52,716 nucleotides of DNA. Origin: Prolixibacteraceae bacterium. GTDB taxonomy: Bacteria > Bacteroidota > Bacteroidia > Bacteroidales > Prolixibacteraceae. The DNA lies in assembly GCA_019163175.1 (NCBI GenBank), contig JAFLKN010000028.1, positions 1-52,716 on the forward strand, written 5' to 3'. Numbering within the stretch: position 1 is the first letter of the stretch; every line of letters starts with the position of its first letter. This document shows, in pieces, positions 1 through 7,289 of the stretch. Under the pieces are notes generated by a model, which made no database searches, had not been told where the DNA came from, and saw only the letters and a list, made by a program, of their open reading frames with translations. A program made the position numbers and the translations under genes.

Positions 1-97
1 AAACGCCAACGGTAAAGCCTTTGCTTTCCATGTTCAATACCAGGTTTTCGCCCATCACGGCCAACCCGATCAATCCAATGTCTGCTAATTTTTTCAT
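1..97 (-). CDS. gnd: 6-phosphogluconate dehydrogenase, N-terminal fragment (cut by window edge)
   Basis: Only the first 32 codons are inside the window; the gene runs off the left edge. The translation starts MKKLADIGLIGLAVMGENLV and continues NMESKGFTVGV. This is the highly conserved NADP-binding N-terminus of decarboxylating 6-phosphogluconate dehydrogenase, with the GLAVMG nucleotide-binding turn followed by ENL. The enzyme oxidises 6-phosphogluconate to ribulose 5-phosphate and CO2 in the cytoplasm (family knowledge). It lies downstream of the leftward uronate genes on the same strand, separated from pdxB by a palindrome array of about 250 bases, so co-transcription is possible but unproven. 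Confidence 0.9.
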   Translation of the reverse strand, partial: MKKLADIGLIGLAVMGENLVLNMESKGFTVGV

Positions 98-159
98 TAA
101 TTATCGTTTTTGAATGTTTGTTATTTTGAGTGTTAATATTTCAATTTATTCTTAGTATT

Positions 160-340
160 CAACCCTTTCAGGGTTGAGGTGATTGTGCCTTTTCTTGCCG
201 TGGGCTTCACCCACGGTTATTCAGATTTAACCCGTTCCGGGTTGTTTTTTCCAAAGTCCGAAGGACTTTAATTTGAATAACCTCCGGTGAAACCGGAGGA
301 CTGCAATGTTATCTATTACCAGAACCCTGAAAGGGTTCAA
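160..340. repeat. Array of six small palindromes arranged as one nested inverted repeat
   Basis: Six hairpin-forming palindromes lie in 180 bases: 160-176, 198-216, 229-243, 253-269, 281-299 and 323-337. The first three have TTC in the loop and the last three GAA, so the second half is approximately the reverse complement of the first. The outer pair are both AACCCT/AGGGTT stems. The second pair are both CC..GG stems next to TTATTCA or its complement. The third pair are AACCCG/CGGGTT and AAAGTCC/GGACTTT. This fills the 98-345 gap and resembles a REP/BIME-like mobile intergenic element; I do not know a family name. Confidence 0.8.
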
Positions 341-345
341 CTAAT

Positions 346-1470
346 TTAATGAACTACAAATCCAAGTTTTTTCAATACTTGCCAAGTTTTTTCTTCCACA
401 TTCTTCGGAATAATGGTAAATGCCGGAAACTCCCTTCTGGTGGGATAATCACCACGCAATTGCTCAAATTGTGCTGTATTTTTCCTGAAATCCTGATCGT
501 CGTTTCGAATGTCGTAGGTGTGTAAAATAGCTTTTGAGATGATTTCCTGTTCGGTCAGTCCAGCTCCATCGAGTTCAAAAACAGGGTTTATGGGTTGCTC
601 CACTCCTGAAGGCTGCCAACTTTCCAGTCCAAGTCCGAAGAATTGACTGATGGCATGAACGCTCATTTCAGTTCCTGTAGCTTTTCCGTCTTTTGAGTAC
701 CCGGCAATGTGCGGTGTTGCAATCTCTGTCAAGGCCAATAATTCCAGATCAATATCCGGTTCATTTTCCCAGCAGTCACACACAAATCCTGAAATCTGAT
801 TGTTTTTAAGTGCCGCTTTAATAGCCATGGTATCCACCACTTCGCCACGACAGGAGTTGATTAAAATGGGTTTGCGTTTTAGGTTTGATAGGAATTCTTC
901 ATTTCCTAAATGGAATGTTGCATCTTCGCCTTTCATATTTAGCGGAACATGCAGTGTTATGATGTCGGCTTCGTCCATCACTTGTTTCAGGCTGACAAAG
1001 GCAGCAGAACCTTCGGCACGTTCGCGCGGAGGGTCGTTCAGTAGGATTTTCATGCCAAAGAGTTCGCAGATTCGGGCAACTTTGCTTCCCACGTTTCCAA
1101 CTCCAACTATGCCAATAGTCAAATCTTTTAATTGAAGGTTTTTTCGTTCAGCCAAAACCATGAGGGTTGAGGCAATGTATTGTTCAACCGATTTGCTGTT
1201 GCAGCCCGGTGCGTTGGTCCATTTAATTCCGGCAGCATCGCAATAATCGGTGTCAATATGATCGTATCCAATGGTTGCAGTTGCGATGAATTTAACCGAT
1301 GAACCGGCGAGCAATTTTTCATTGCAAATGGTCCTGGTTCGGGTAACAATCGCATCGGCATCTTTGGCAATTTCCGGAGTAGTTTTCGATCCCGGCAGGT
1401 AGACAACCTCAGCCACTCCTTCAAAAGCGCCACGGATGTATGGTATTTTATCGTCAATTATAATCTTCAT
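346..1470 (-). CDS. pdxB: 4-phosphoerythronate dehydrogenase
   Basis: This cytoplasmic NAD-dependent D-2-hydroxyacid dehydrogenase oxidises 4-phospho-D-erythronate in the pyridoxal phosphate pathway (family knowledge). The protein of 374 residues starts MKIIIDDKIPY. It shows the PdxB marks ATIGYDHID and NAPGCNS, the Rossmann glycine motif GIVGVGNVGS, and the later INSCRGEVVD and PHIAGYS segments with the catalytic Arg and His. A C-terminal PdxB dimerisation extension brings it to the usual length of about 380. I chose the ATG at 1470 over one seven codons upstream, because the conserved N-terminus begins there and the preceding gene ends at 1476. The five-base gap implies translation coupling with the Gfo/Idh gene. 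A vitamin B6 enzyme at the end of a catabolic unit is slightly odd, and a related hydroxyacid substrate cannot be excluded. Confidence 0.88.
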   Translation of the reverse strand: MKIIIDDKIPYIRGAFEGVAEVVYLPGSKTTPEIAKDADAIVTRTRTICNEKLLAGSSVKFIATATIGYDHIDTDYCDAAGIKWTNAPGCNSKSVEQYIASTLMVLAERKNLQLKDLTIGIVGVGNVGSKVARICELFGMKILLNDPPRERAEGSAAFVSLKQVMDEADIITLHVPLNMKGEDATFHLGNEEFLSNLKRKPILINSCRGEVVDTMAIKAALKNNQISGFVCDCWENEPDIDLELLALTEIATPHIAGYSKDGKATGTEMSVHAISQFFGLGLESWQPSGVEQPINPVFELDGAGLTEQEIISKAILHTYDIRNDDQDFRKNTAQFEQLRGDYPTRREFPAFTIIPKNVEEKTWQVLKKLGFVVH

Positions 1471-1475
1471 TTCTC

Positions 1476-2516
1476 TTAAATATTTCGGCAACTGCCTTTT
1501 ATACGTTTATTGCTGTCCGATTTTGTGGTATAATAATTTTTTACCATTTCTTCGAGGACTGCACTCGTTCGGGCAGCAGATTTTCCGGTGCTTACACATT
1601 CGCTTTCACCTTGTAATGTTTTTACGACTTGCGCGATCAGATTGTGCTGAATATTTTCTGGATTTTGGATGCTGAAACTTACAGTTCCTTCTGGCGTGGT
1701 TAATTTTACATCTCCATGCTGAAAACTTGAGAACGTGAGTTTGCCCTTTGTTCCGTTGATTTCAATAACATCCTCTTCGTTTCCTTTGGCAACTACAAAA
1801 CACCAGCTTCCTGTGCCAATTACACCATTTCCAAACCGGAAAGTTCCGGTAACAGTATCTTCTGCCGGGTAATAACCGGCCTGATTTGCAGCTAACCCAT
1901 GAACCTGGATAACCGGACCAAACAAAAAATCGAGATAATCGAGCTGATGCGAGGCCAAGTCATAAAAATAACCGGCACCTGCAATCTCTGGATTAACATG
2001 CCAGAATTGAGTTTCAGGTTTTAAATCGCGGTCAGGAACTGATTTATGCAGACGAACATTTACAGTCATTGGGTTCCCAATTATTCCTTCATCAATCAAC
2101 TCTTTCACTTTTAAAAAAGCTGGAAGTGTCCTTCGGTAATAAGCCACAAACAAGGGCACTCCGGTTTCTTCTGAAACTCGAATCATTTCCTGACATTCCT
2201 GATAATTACGTGCCATGGGTTTTTCCACATAAACTGGCTTGCCAGCTTTCATAGCCTGAATGGCGTACAGCGCATGCGTGTCGGGTGGAGTAGCCACATA
2301 AACTGCATTTACTTCGGGGTCGTTAATGAGTTGGCTGCCATCGGAATACCATTTTGGAACTCCATGCCGTTTGGCATAGTCTTCAGCTAAAGCAGCATTA
2401 CGGCGCATCACTGCAACAAGTTTGGAGTGCCCCACCTTGTTAAATGCCGGTCCACTCTTCAGCTCGGTTACATTGCCACAGCCGATAATTCCCCAGTTTA
2501 CTTCTTTCAATGTCAT
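1476..2516 (-). CDS. Gfo/Idh/MocA family NAD(P)-dependent oxidoreductase
   Basis: The protein has 346 residues, normal for this family. An N-terminal Rossmann fold begins WGIIGCGNV (residues 8-16). The family EKP motif appears in PVYVEKPMARN near residue 98. A C-terminal alpha/beta domain of the GFO_IDH_MocA_C type follows, with the DLASHQLDYLDFLFGP segment that carries the catalytic His in many members. Such enzymes oxidise or reduce sugars, inositols or sugar acids; the substrate cannot be read from sequence. The gene lies between the LarA homologue (89-base gap) and pdxB (5-base gap) in the LacI-headed unit, so a sugar acid or derivative is a reasonable inference. Confidence 0.85.
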   Translation of the reverse strand: MTLKEVNWGIIGCGNVTELKSGPAFNKVGHSKLVAVMRRNAALAEDYAKRHGVPKWYSDGSQLINDPEVNAVYVATPPDTHALYAIQAMKAGKPVYVEKPMARNYQECQEMIRVSEETGVPLFVAYYRRTLPAFLKVKELIDEGIIGNPMTVNVRLHKSVPDRDLKPETQFWHVNPEIAGAGYFYDLASHQLDYLDFLFGPVIQVHGLAANQAGYYPAEDTVTGTFRFGNGVIGTGSWCFVVAKGNEEDVIEINGTKGKLTFSSFQHGDVKLTTPEGTVSFSIQNPENIQHNLIAQVVKTLQGESECVSTGKSAARTSAVLEEMVKNYYTTKSDSNKRIKGSCRNI

Positions 2517-2526
2517 AGTTATTTTT

Positions 2527-2602
2527 TAGAACCACATACGCACATAGGTCACATAGTTTTATTTTTTTTCTCTATTGTGTTCTATGTGTCTATGTGGTTC
2601 TA
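2527..2602. repeat. Inverted repeat built from ACATAG-type motifs
   Basis: The left arm at about 2527-2556 and the right arm at about 2572-2602 are imperfect reverse complements of roughly 30 bases. Both are made of short CACATAG-like steps and end in TAGAACCACATA or its complement. The element fills the gap between the LarA-like and Gfo/Idh genes. A related copy of the right arm lies at 3917-3949, in the next gap of the same unit, which marks this as a dispersed repeat rather than a unique terminator. Confidence 0.65.
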
Positions 2603-2605
2603 ATA

Positions 2606-3895
2606 TTAATATTTAAACCTGTCTTTAAAAGCCCATAAACCCAATGCGGGATTGGAAATATAGAAGATTTCTTCTCCGTCGGCCATGGTATTGTATCCGT
2701 CGCGTAGCTTTGCCGGATCGTATTTTGCAGTCACTTCATCGATATCGGCATATTTAAAACCGACGCTTTCGATTTCAGCCTGAGTCAGGTTTTCTTTCCC
2801 TTTGCCCGGGCAGTATGTAATGCTGAATCGTCCTTCAGAAGAGCCGTGAATCAGGTGAGCCGCTGCACTTAAATTATTGCGCAGTTCTTCGTTTTCGTCA
2901 CAGCATTTCAGTGTGTTTGGAGTTCCAAAGTAACCGTATTTGCGAATCAACCGGTCGATTTCCTTGTCTTCGCCGAACTCTTTTAGAGCAGGAGCCAAAA
3001 CGATCAATTCTCCATCATCGTCAATAGCCATTCGGGTACGGTAAACTGATTTATTTCCAAGCCATGTGCTTTTAAATTCGGTAGGATCGAGGTAAACCAC
3101 CACTTTTTTCAGTGGCTTGTCCAGCATTTCGAAGTTGACCAGCAAAGCCAATTTTGCTGCTTTGTCAAATACCTCAAAGTCATCACCGATGTACAATCCG
3201 CGTGTTTTGATTTTGCCATCGGTTTTGTCTAGTCCAACTACTGTTTGTACATAAACAATCGGCATATGATTGGTGAAATTATCCGAAGCATAATTGAAGA
3301 TGCGGCGAACGGGAGTATCGGCGTGCCCCATCATTTTTTCCATTCCGTAAGCAGCTCCTACAAAATGACTTTTGTTGATGCCTTCAACACCGCCGGTTCC
3401 AACGAAAATATTCTTGTTGTAGTTGGCCATTCCCACTACTTCGTGAGGTACCACTTGTCCGATCGACAAAATCAGATCGAAGTTTCCTTCAATCAATAAC
3501 TTGTTGACCTGTGCAGGCCATGGAAATTCAACAGCCCCACCCGAAACTTCTTTGACAAACTCAGCAGGAACAGTGCCTACAGTGACCACATCGTTCCGCC
3601 AGTCGTGCTCACGGATGAGCGATGCGGGCATGGAACCAAACATGTGCGATATCTGATGGGCAGTCATTGGCGAATGAGTTCCCAGTGCGGGAAGCACATC
3701 AGTCAAGGCATCGCCATAAAACTGCCAGGTCATTTCTGTCAATTCACCGGCACGACTTGGTAACCGAGTGTAATCCGGAGGAATAGCCAGTACTTTCGTT
3801 TTCGGCCCCATCTTTTCAAGTGCCTCAAAAAGACCTTTTTTTAGATCTTCAGCAGAAAGCTCCATTTCTATAGAACCTATTTCGTAATAAAGCAT
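2606..3895 (-). CDS. LarA-family nickel-pincer racemase/epimerase homologue (DUF2088)
   Basis: The protein has 429 residues, the usual length for the LarA family, whose members racemise or epimerise alpha-hydroxy acids with a nickel-pincer nucleotide cofactor (family knowledge). I can place the family hallmarks: the DYTRLPS loop (D41, R44), GTHSP (H74), the VPHEVVG motif (H151), the Lys expected to hold the cofactor in NYNKNIF (K161), and KSHF (H177). These match LarA His108, His174, Lys184 and His200 in order and spacing. No larB, larC or larE cofactor-synthesis gene is in the window. The neighbours are a PfkB kinase and a Gfo/Idh enzyme in a LacI-headed uronate unit, so an aldonate such as mannonate or gluconate is a sensible substrate, by inference only. 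A start at Met11 is possible. Confidence 0.82.
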   Translation of the reverse strand: MLYYEIGSIEMELSAEDLKKGLFEALEKMGPKTKVLAIPPDYTRLPSRAGELTEMTWQFYGDALTDVLPALGTHSPMTAHQISHMFGSMPASLIREHDWRNDVVTVGTVPAEFVKEVSGGAVEFPWPAQVNKLLIEGNFDLILSIGQVVPHEVVGMANYNKNIFVGTGGVEGINKSHFVGAAYGMEKMMGHADTPVRRIFNYASDNFTNHMPIVYVQTVVGLDKTDGKIKTRGLYIGDDFEVFDKAAKLALLVNFEMLDKPLKKVVVYLDPTEFKSTWLGNKSVYRTRMAIDDDGELIVLAPALKEFGEDKEIDRLIRKYGYFGTPNTLKCCDENEELRNNLSAAAHLIHGSSEGRFSITYCPGKGKENLTQAEIESVGFKYADIDEVTAKYDPAKLRDGYNTMADGEEIFYISNPALGLWAFKDRFKY

Positions 3896-3916
3896 TGTTT
3901 TTCGTTTTAAAGTTTG

Positions 3917-3949
3917 AACTATGTGTTCTACGTGCCTATGTGGTTTAAA
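3917..3949. repeat. Single-arm copy of the ACATAG repeat
   Basis: The sequence contains CTATGTGTTCTACGTGCCTA and then TGTGGTTTAAA, and it closely matches the right arm of the inverted repeat at 2572-2602. A short ATCACATAG remnant follows at about 3956-3965. It lies in the 84-base gap between the kinase and the LarA-like gene. Confidence 0.55.
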
Positions 3950-3979
3950 TCTTTAAATCACATAGAAAACCTTATGAAG

Positions 3980-5059
3980 CTAGCGTTTGACCCGTGCATT
4001 TCCGCCCCAGATGCTCCAAACCATTTCTTCATCAGCTGGTTGTGCATAGTCGGTGAGGAAAGTCGTTGCCAATGCGCCGGTTGCCCAGCCAAATTGTGGC
4101 CATTTTTCAGGTTCCCAACCTTTCAGGATACCATAAAGTAAACCGCCTACAAAGCCGTCGCCGCCGCCAATACGGTCAAGCACGGTGATTTTGCGTGGTT
4201 CGATGACTTGCCAGTCATTGCCTTCGAGCATTATGGCGCCCCAAAGATGTTCGTTGGCGCTGATCACCTGACGTAAAGTAGTTGCAAAAACCGAGGCATT
4301 CGGGAAAGCTTCTTTTACGCGGTTAATCATCCCTTTGAATCCGTCGATTTCGGCTTCAATACCTTTGCCACCAGCTTCAGGACCCTGAATACCCAGGCAT
4401 AATTGGAAATCTTCTTCATTACCAATCAGGATATCAGCTACTGAGGCTATTTCAGTAAAGCTTTCACGCAATTCTTTATCACGTCCTTTCCAGAACGAAG
4501 CGCGGTAGTTGAGATCAAAAGCGATACGTGTCCCGTATTTTTTTGCTGCGCGGGCAATCTCCAAACAGAAAGTTGTAGTTTCGGGCGACAAAGCTCCGAT
4601 CAATCCTGAAAGGTGCACAATTTGCACGCCTTCCTGACCGAAAATACGTTCCAGATCGAAATCTTTTACGTTGAGAGTGCGGCCAACTTCACCGGCACGG
4701 TCGTTTTGTACGCGAGGTCCACGAGTTCCGAAACCGCTATCGGCAATGTTGAATTGATGACGGTATCCCCATGGATCTCCCTGTGCAACTTCAGGGCCTT
4801 CATAATCCATGTGACGGCTTTTCAGGTTGCTTTTAATGAATTGGGCAATTGGACTGTCTTTCACGAAAGTGGTCAGTACTTTTACCGGAAGTCCGAGGTA
4901 AGAGGCAATGCTTGCAACGTTTGTTTCGGCGCTGGTAGCCTGCATTTCGAACAAGTTGCTGCTGTGTACCGGCTGTCCGTTTACCGGTGTAATGCGAACA
5001 CCCATGCTGGTTGCCACCAACAGGGAATATTTACAGTCTTTTTTTAATTCGAAGGCCAT
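3980..5059 (-). CDS. PfkB-family sugar kinase, divergent KDG kinase-like paralogue
   Basis: This protein of 359 residues has the ribokinase/PfkB fold. The C-terminal signature reads DRIGGGDGFVGG, with the catalytic Asp in GGGD; DLNYRASFW and ILIGNEEDF match the corresponding parts of KDG kinase. It is a paralogue of the kdgK at 10149-11180. The N-terminal substrate site differs: the GGGEANVA segment of the other kinase reads TSAETNVA here, so the usual glycine pair is missing. That suggests a different sugar or sugar acid. It lies between the SDR and LarA-like genes in the leftward unit. Annotation as 2-keto-3-deoxygluconate kinase is common for such proteins, but I would keep the substrate open. 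Confidence 0.82.
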   Translation of the reverse strand: MAFELKKDCKYSLLVATSMGVRITPVNGQPVHSSNLFEMQATSAETNVASIASYLGLPVKVLTTFVKDSPIAQFIKSNLKSRHMDYEGPEVAQGDPWGYRHQFNIADSGFGTRGPRVQNDRAGEVGRTLNVKDFDLERIFGQEGVQIVHLSGLIGALSPETTTFCLEIARAAKKYGTRIAFDLNYRASFWKGRDKELRESFTEIASVADILIGNEEDFQLCLGIQGPEAGGKGIEAEIDGFKGMINRVKEAFPNASVFATTLRQVISANEHLWGAIMLEGNDWQVIEPRKITVLDRIGGGDGFVGGLLYGILKGWEPEKWPQFGWATGALATTFLTDYAQPADEEMVWSIWGGNARVKR

Positions 5060-5132
5060 TGTATTTGTGATTTATGAGTTGTTATTTATTATTTATTCAG
5101 AATGCGTAAAGTTATTTTATAAGAGTGTCGGG

Positions 5133-5151
5133 GGCTGAGTCTGTCGAAGCC
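5133..5151. repeat. Short REP-like palindrome at the 3' end of the SDR gene
   Basis: The sequence GGCTGAGTCTGTCGAAGCC forms an imperfect hairpin and resembles the widespread bacterial motif in which CTTCGACAGGCTCAG is embedded. It touches the stop codon of the SDR gene (TAG at 5151-5153 on the minus strand). Confidence 0.5.
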
Positions 5152-6002
5152 TATACTCCTCCAAATGCGCTGTATCCGCCGTCAACAGGGATTACAATGC
5201 CGGTGATGAAGCTTGAAATGTCAGAAAGCAGGAACAGTAATGCTCCGTTCAGGTCTTCGGGTTCACCAAATTTTCCCATCGGGGTATTGTTTACAATTTT
5301 TTGCCCGCGAGGGGCGAAGCCTCCTGTTTTTTCGTCGAGTACCAGGAAACGGTTTTGGTTAGTAATGAAGAATCCGGGAGCAATTGCATTTACACGGATA
5401 CCTACTTTAGCAAGATGAACAGCCAACCATTCGGTAAAGTTGTTGATCGATGCCTTGGCAGCTGAGTATGCGGGTATCTTTGTCAGAGGCTTGTACGAAT
5501 TCATTGAAGAGATGTTCAGTACAACACCTTTTCTTGCTTTCAGCATGTCGAGCGTGAAAACCATAGTTGGAAGCAAAGTGCCTTTAAAGTTAAGGGCAAA
5601 AACTTTATCGAATCCATCCATTTCCAATCCATAAAATGTATCTTCCAAATGATTGATGCTATCCTCGTCCATTTGCTCTACTTTGGTGGTTGCTGTAGGG
5701 TGGTTTCCGCCAGCTCCGTTAATCAGGATTTCAATCGGGCCGAGTTTTTCGTTGATTTCGATTTTGGCTTTTTGCAGTGAAGCTTTATCCAGTACGTTTG
5801 CTTCAACTCCAATAATTGTAGCTCCCGATTCTGCTGCAATTTCAGCAGCAACTTTGTCAGCTAATTCTTTGTTGATGTCGGCAATGGCAATTTTTACTCC
5901 AACAGAAGCAAGAGCCTTCACCATTTCAATTCCAAGAACGCCTGCGCCACCGGTAATGACACATACTTTCCCGCTTAAATCGTTAAAAGAAATTGGTTTC
6001 AT
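5151..6002 (-). CDS. uxuB: SDR-family D-mannonate oxidoreductase (fructuronate reductase)
   Basis: This short-chain dehydrogenase of 283 residues has the cofactor loop TGGAGVLG (17-24), NGAGG (95-99), Ser165/166, and the catalytic pair Tyr179 and Lys183 in AYSAAK. A longer insertion after NGAGGNHPTATT and the GFFITNQNR segment are typical of the SDR-type mannonate oxidoreductases of Bacteroidota and Bacillus. The enzyme reduces D-fructuronate to D-mannonate with NAD(P)H in the cytoplasm. It begins 14 bases after the lacI stop, so the two are co-transcribed. Its partner enzymes UxaC and UxaE are encoded on the other side of the shared promoter region. Family assignment is firm; the substrate rests on similarity and context. 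Confidence 0.8.
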   Translation of the reverse strand: MKPISFNDLSGKVCVITGGAGVLGIEMVKALASVGVKIAIADINKELADKVAAEIAAESGATIIGVEANVLDKASLQKAKIEINEKLGPIEILINGAGGNHPTATTKVEQMDEDSINHLEDTFYGLEMDGFDKVFALNFKGTLLPTMVFTLDMLKARKGVVLNISSMNSYKPLTKIPAYSAAKASINNFTEWLAVHLAKVGIRVNAIAPGFFITNQNRFLVLDEKTGGFAPRGQKIVNNTPMGKFGEPEDLNGALLFLLSDISSFITGIVIPVDGGYSAFGGV

Positions 6003-6016
6003 TTTTTATCGTTTAG

Positions 6017-7087
6017 TTATTTATAATAGTCCAGATTTTCTTTGGTAATAATATCTATTGAAGTATAGTTTTCATTGCTTACTTCTTTTTTCAGAACAAG
6101 ATGGTCAAATAGGGTGATAATTGCCCGGTAGCCTTGTTCTTCAGGTCGTTGGCAAATCAGGAAATCAACAATCCCTTTCTTCAGGAAATTGATGTTTTCG
6201 TTGATTAAGTCATGTCCTATTACACGTATTCCTGAAAGATTGGTTTGCTCAATCAAACGGGCCAGATAATAAACCTGCGAATTGGTAACAAAAACGCCCT
6301 TAATGTCGGGATTTGATTTTAGTAAGTCTGTTATTTTATTTTGGCAGGTTATATCGGTTGGGTCGATAATTTCAAGTGTAATTAGCTTCTTTTTTCCTGA
6401 AGTTGAATTTGAGTTGAAATATTCATAAAATCCTTTTTCTCTCTGAACGAGATGGTTCATGTTATCTCTTTCTTTGGCAAAATGGAGGACGAGAATGGAG
6501 CCATTTTCAGGAATAGAATAATCGAGCAAACGGGCAGCAAGTGTTCCGGATTGGAAAGAATCCTGTCCAATATAACTCAGTTTTTCACTGTCTTTAATGT
6601 TCGAATCAATGAAGACATAAGGTATTTCGCGTCTTTTAAGTTCCGCAATAAATTCTTTCGATTCGCGTGAAAAGAAAGGAGCCAATACAACTCCATCCGG
6701 ATTATCAAGAAGGATTAGGGAGGCTTCTTGATTAAACGTGTTTGGGTCGGATTGCTTAAAAAGATGAATATTGATATTTATACCATACTGCTGAATCTCC
6801 TGAAAGGCTTTCCGCACACCAATCATTGGTTTATTCCAGTACGATTCGGATGAGATTGGCTCTGGGAAAAGCAATGCAAACGAAAATGTTTTTTTTGAGG
6901 CCAATGTACTTGCCAGTATATTGGGTTGATACTCAAGTTCATTAATGATGGTAAGAATTTTATCTCGCGTAGATTTAGATACTTCTCCACGGTTATGAAT
7001 TACACGGTCAACAGTTCCGATTGAAACATTCGCCTTTTGTGCAATATCCTTAATTCGGGTGCGATTAATTGCTTTGATAAAATTCAG
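6017..7087 (-). CDS. LacI-family transcriptional regulator, start codon unusual
   Basis: The protein has a LacI helix-turn-helix, RIKDIAQKANVSIGTVDRVI then HNRGEVSKSTRDKI, followed by a periplasmic-binding-protein-like sugar domain. The HTH lies upstream of the first ordinary start codon in frame (TTG at 6904), which would delete it. The frame is open only from about 7102, after a TAA at 7103-7105, and contains no ATG, GTG or TTG before the HTH. Candidate starts are CTG (7085-7087), ATC (7076-7078) or ATT (7067-7069). I give the CTG. It reads divergently from uxaE and heads the leftward unit, so control of both units by a uronate-derived inducer is likely. A lost start codon is an alternative. 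Confidence 0.8.
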   Translation of the reverse strand: MNFIKAINRTRIKDIAQKANVSIGTVDRVIHNRGEVSKSTRDKILTIINELEYQPNILASTLASKKTFSFALLFPEPISSESYWNKPMIGVRKAFQEIQQYGININIHLFKQSDPNTFNQEASLILLDNPDGVVLAPFFSRESKEFIAELKRREIPYVFIDSNIKDSEKLSYIGQDSFQSGTLAARLLDYSIPENGSILVLHFAKERDNMNHLVQREKGFYEYFNSNSTSGKKKLITLEIIDPTDITCQNKITDLLKSNPDIKGVFVTNSQVYYLARLIEQTNLSGIRVIGHDLINENINFLKKGIVDFLICQRPEEQGYRAIITLFDHLVLKKEVSNENYTSIDIITKENLDYYK

Positions 7088-7143
7088 GTTTAAGGATAAA
7101 AATTAAACAACAGCAACAAAACTAAATAAATTTTCTTTCATGT

Positions 7144-7157
7144 CGTGTACGAACACG
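7144..7157. promoter_or_regulatory. Operator-like palindrome 1 in the lacI-uxaE divergent region
   Basis: CGTGTACGAACACG is a near-perfect palindrome of the form CGTGTnCGnACACG followed by GAA. It matches the site at 7233-7246. The central CG and 14-base symmetry are typical of LacI-family operators. It lies 57 bases upstream of the proposed lacI start. Confidence 0.6.
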
Positions 7158-7232
7158 GAAAAACTATTTAATAACATCTTTAAGTATTTTTAGTTTTTCT
7201 CCGTTGCAGAATCAAGATATTGTATCTATTTT

Positions 7233-7246
7233 CGTGTCCGTACACG
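7233..7246. promoter_or_regulatory. Operator-like palindrome 2 in the lacI-uxaE divergent region
   Basis: CGTGTCCGTACACG shares the pattern CGTGTnCGnACACG and the trailing GAA with the site at 7144-7157. The centres are 89 bases apart, and the site is 43 bases before the uxaE start. A weak Bacteroidota -7-like box, TATTTTCG, lies just upstream at about 7227-7234, so bound repressor would cover the transcription start. I saw no third copy in the window. Confidence 0.6.
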
Positions 7247-7289
7247 GAATGTGCTTTTCTTTATTTATGTATCAGTAAATTAATATAAT

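Noticed and set aside
160-340. CRISPR array
   Set aside because: The units are palindromes of different sequence, without identical repeats or uniform spacers.
1128-1457. Open frame of 109 codons on the minus strand inside pdxB
   Set aside because: It lies wholly inside the well-supported pdxB gene in another frame and has no recognisable domain.
6017-6904. Shorter regulator gene starting at TTG 6904
   Set aside because: The conserved LacI DNA-binding domain lies directly upstream in the same open frame, so this start would produce a binding domain only.
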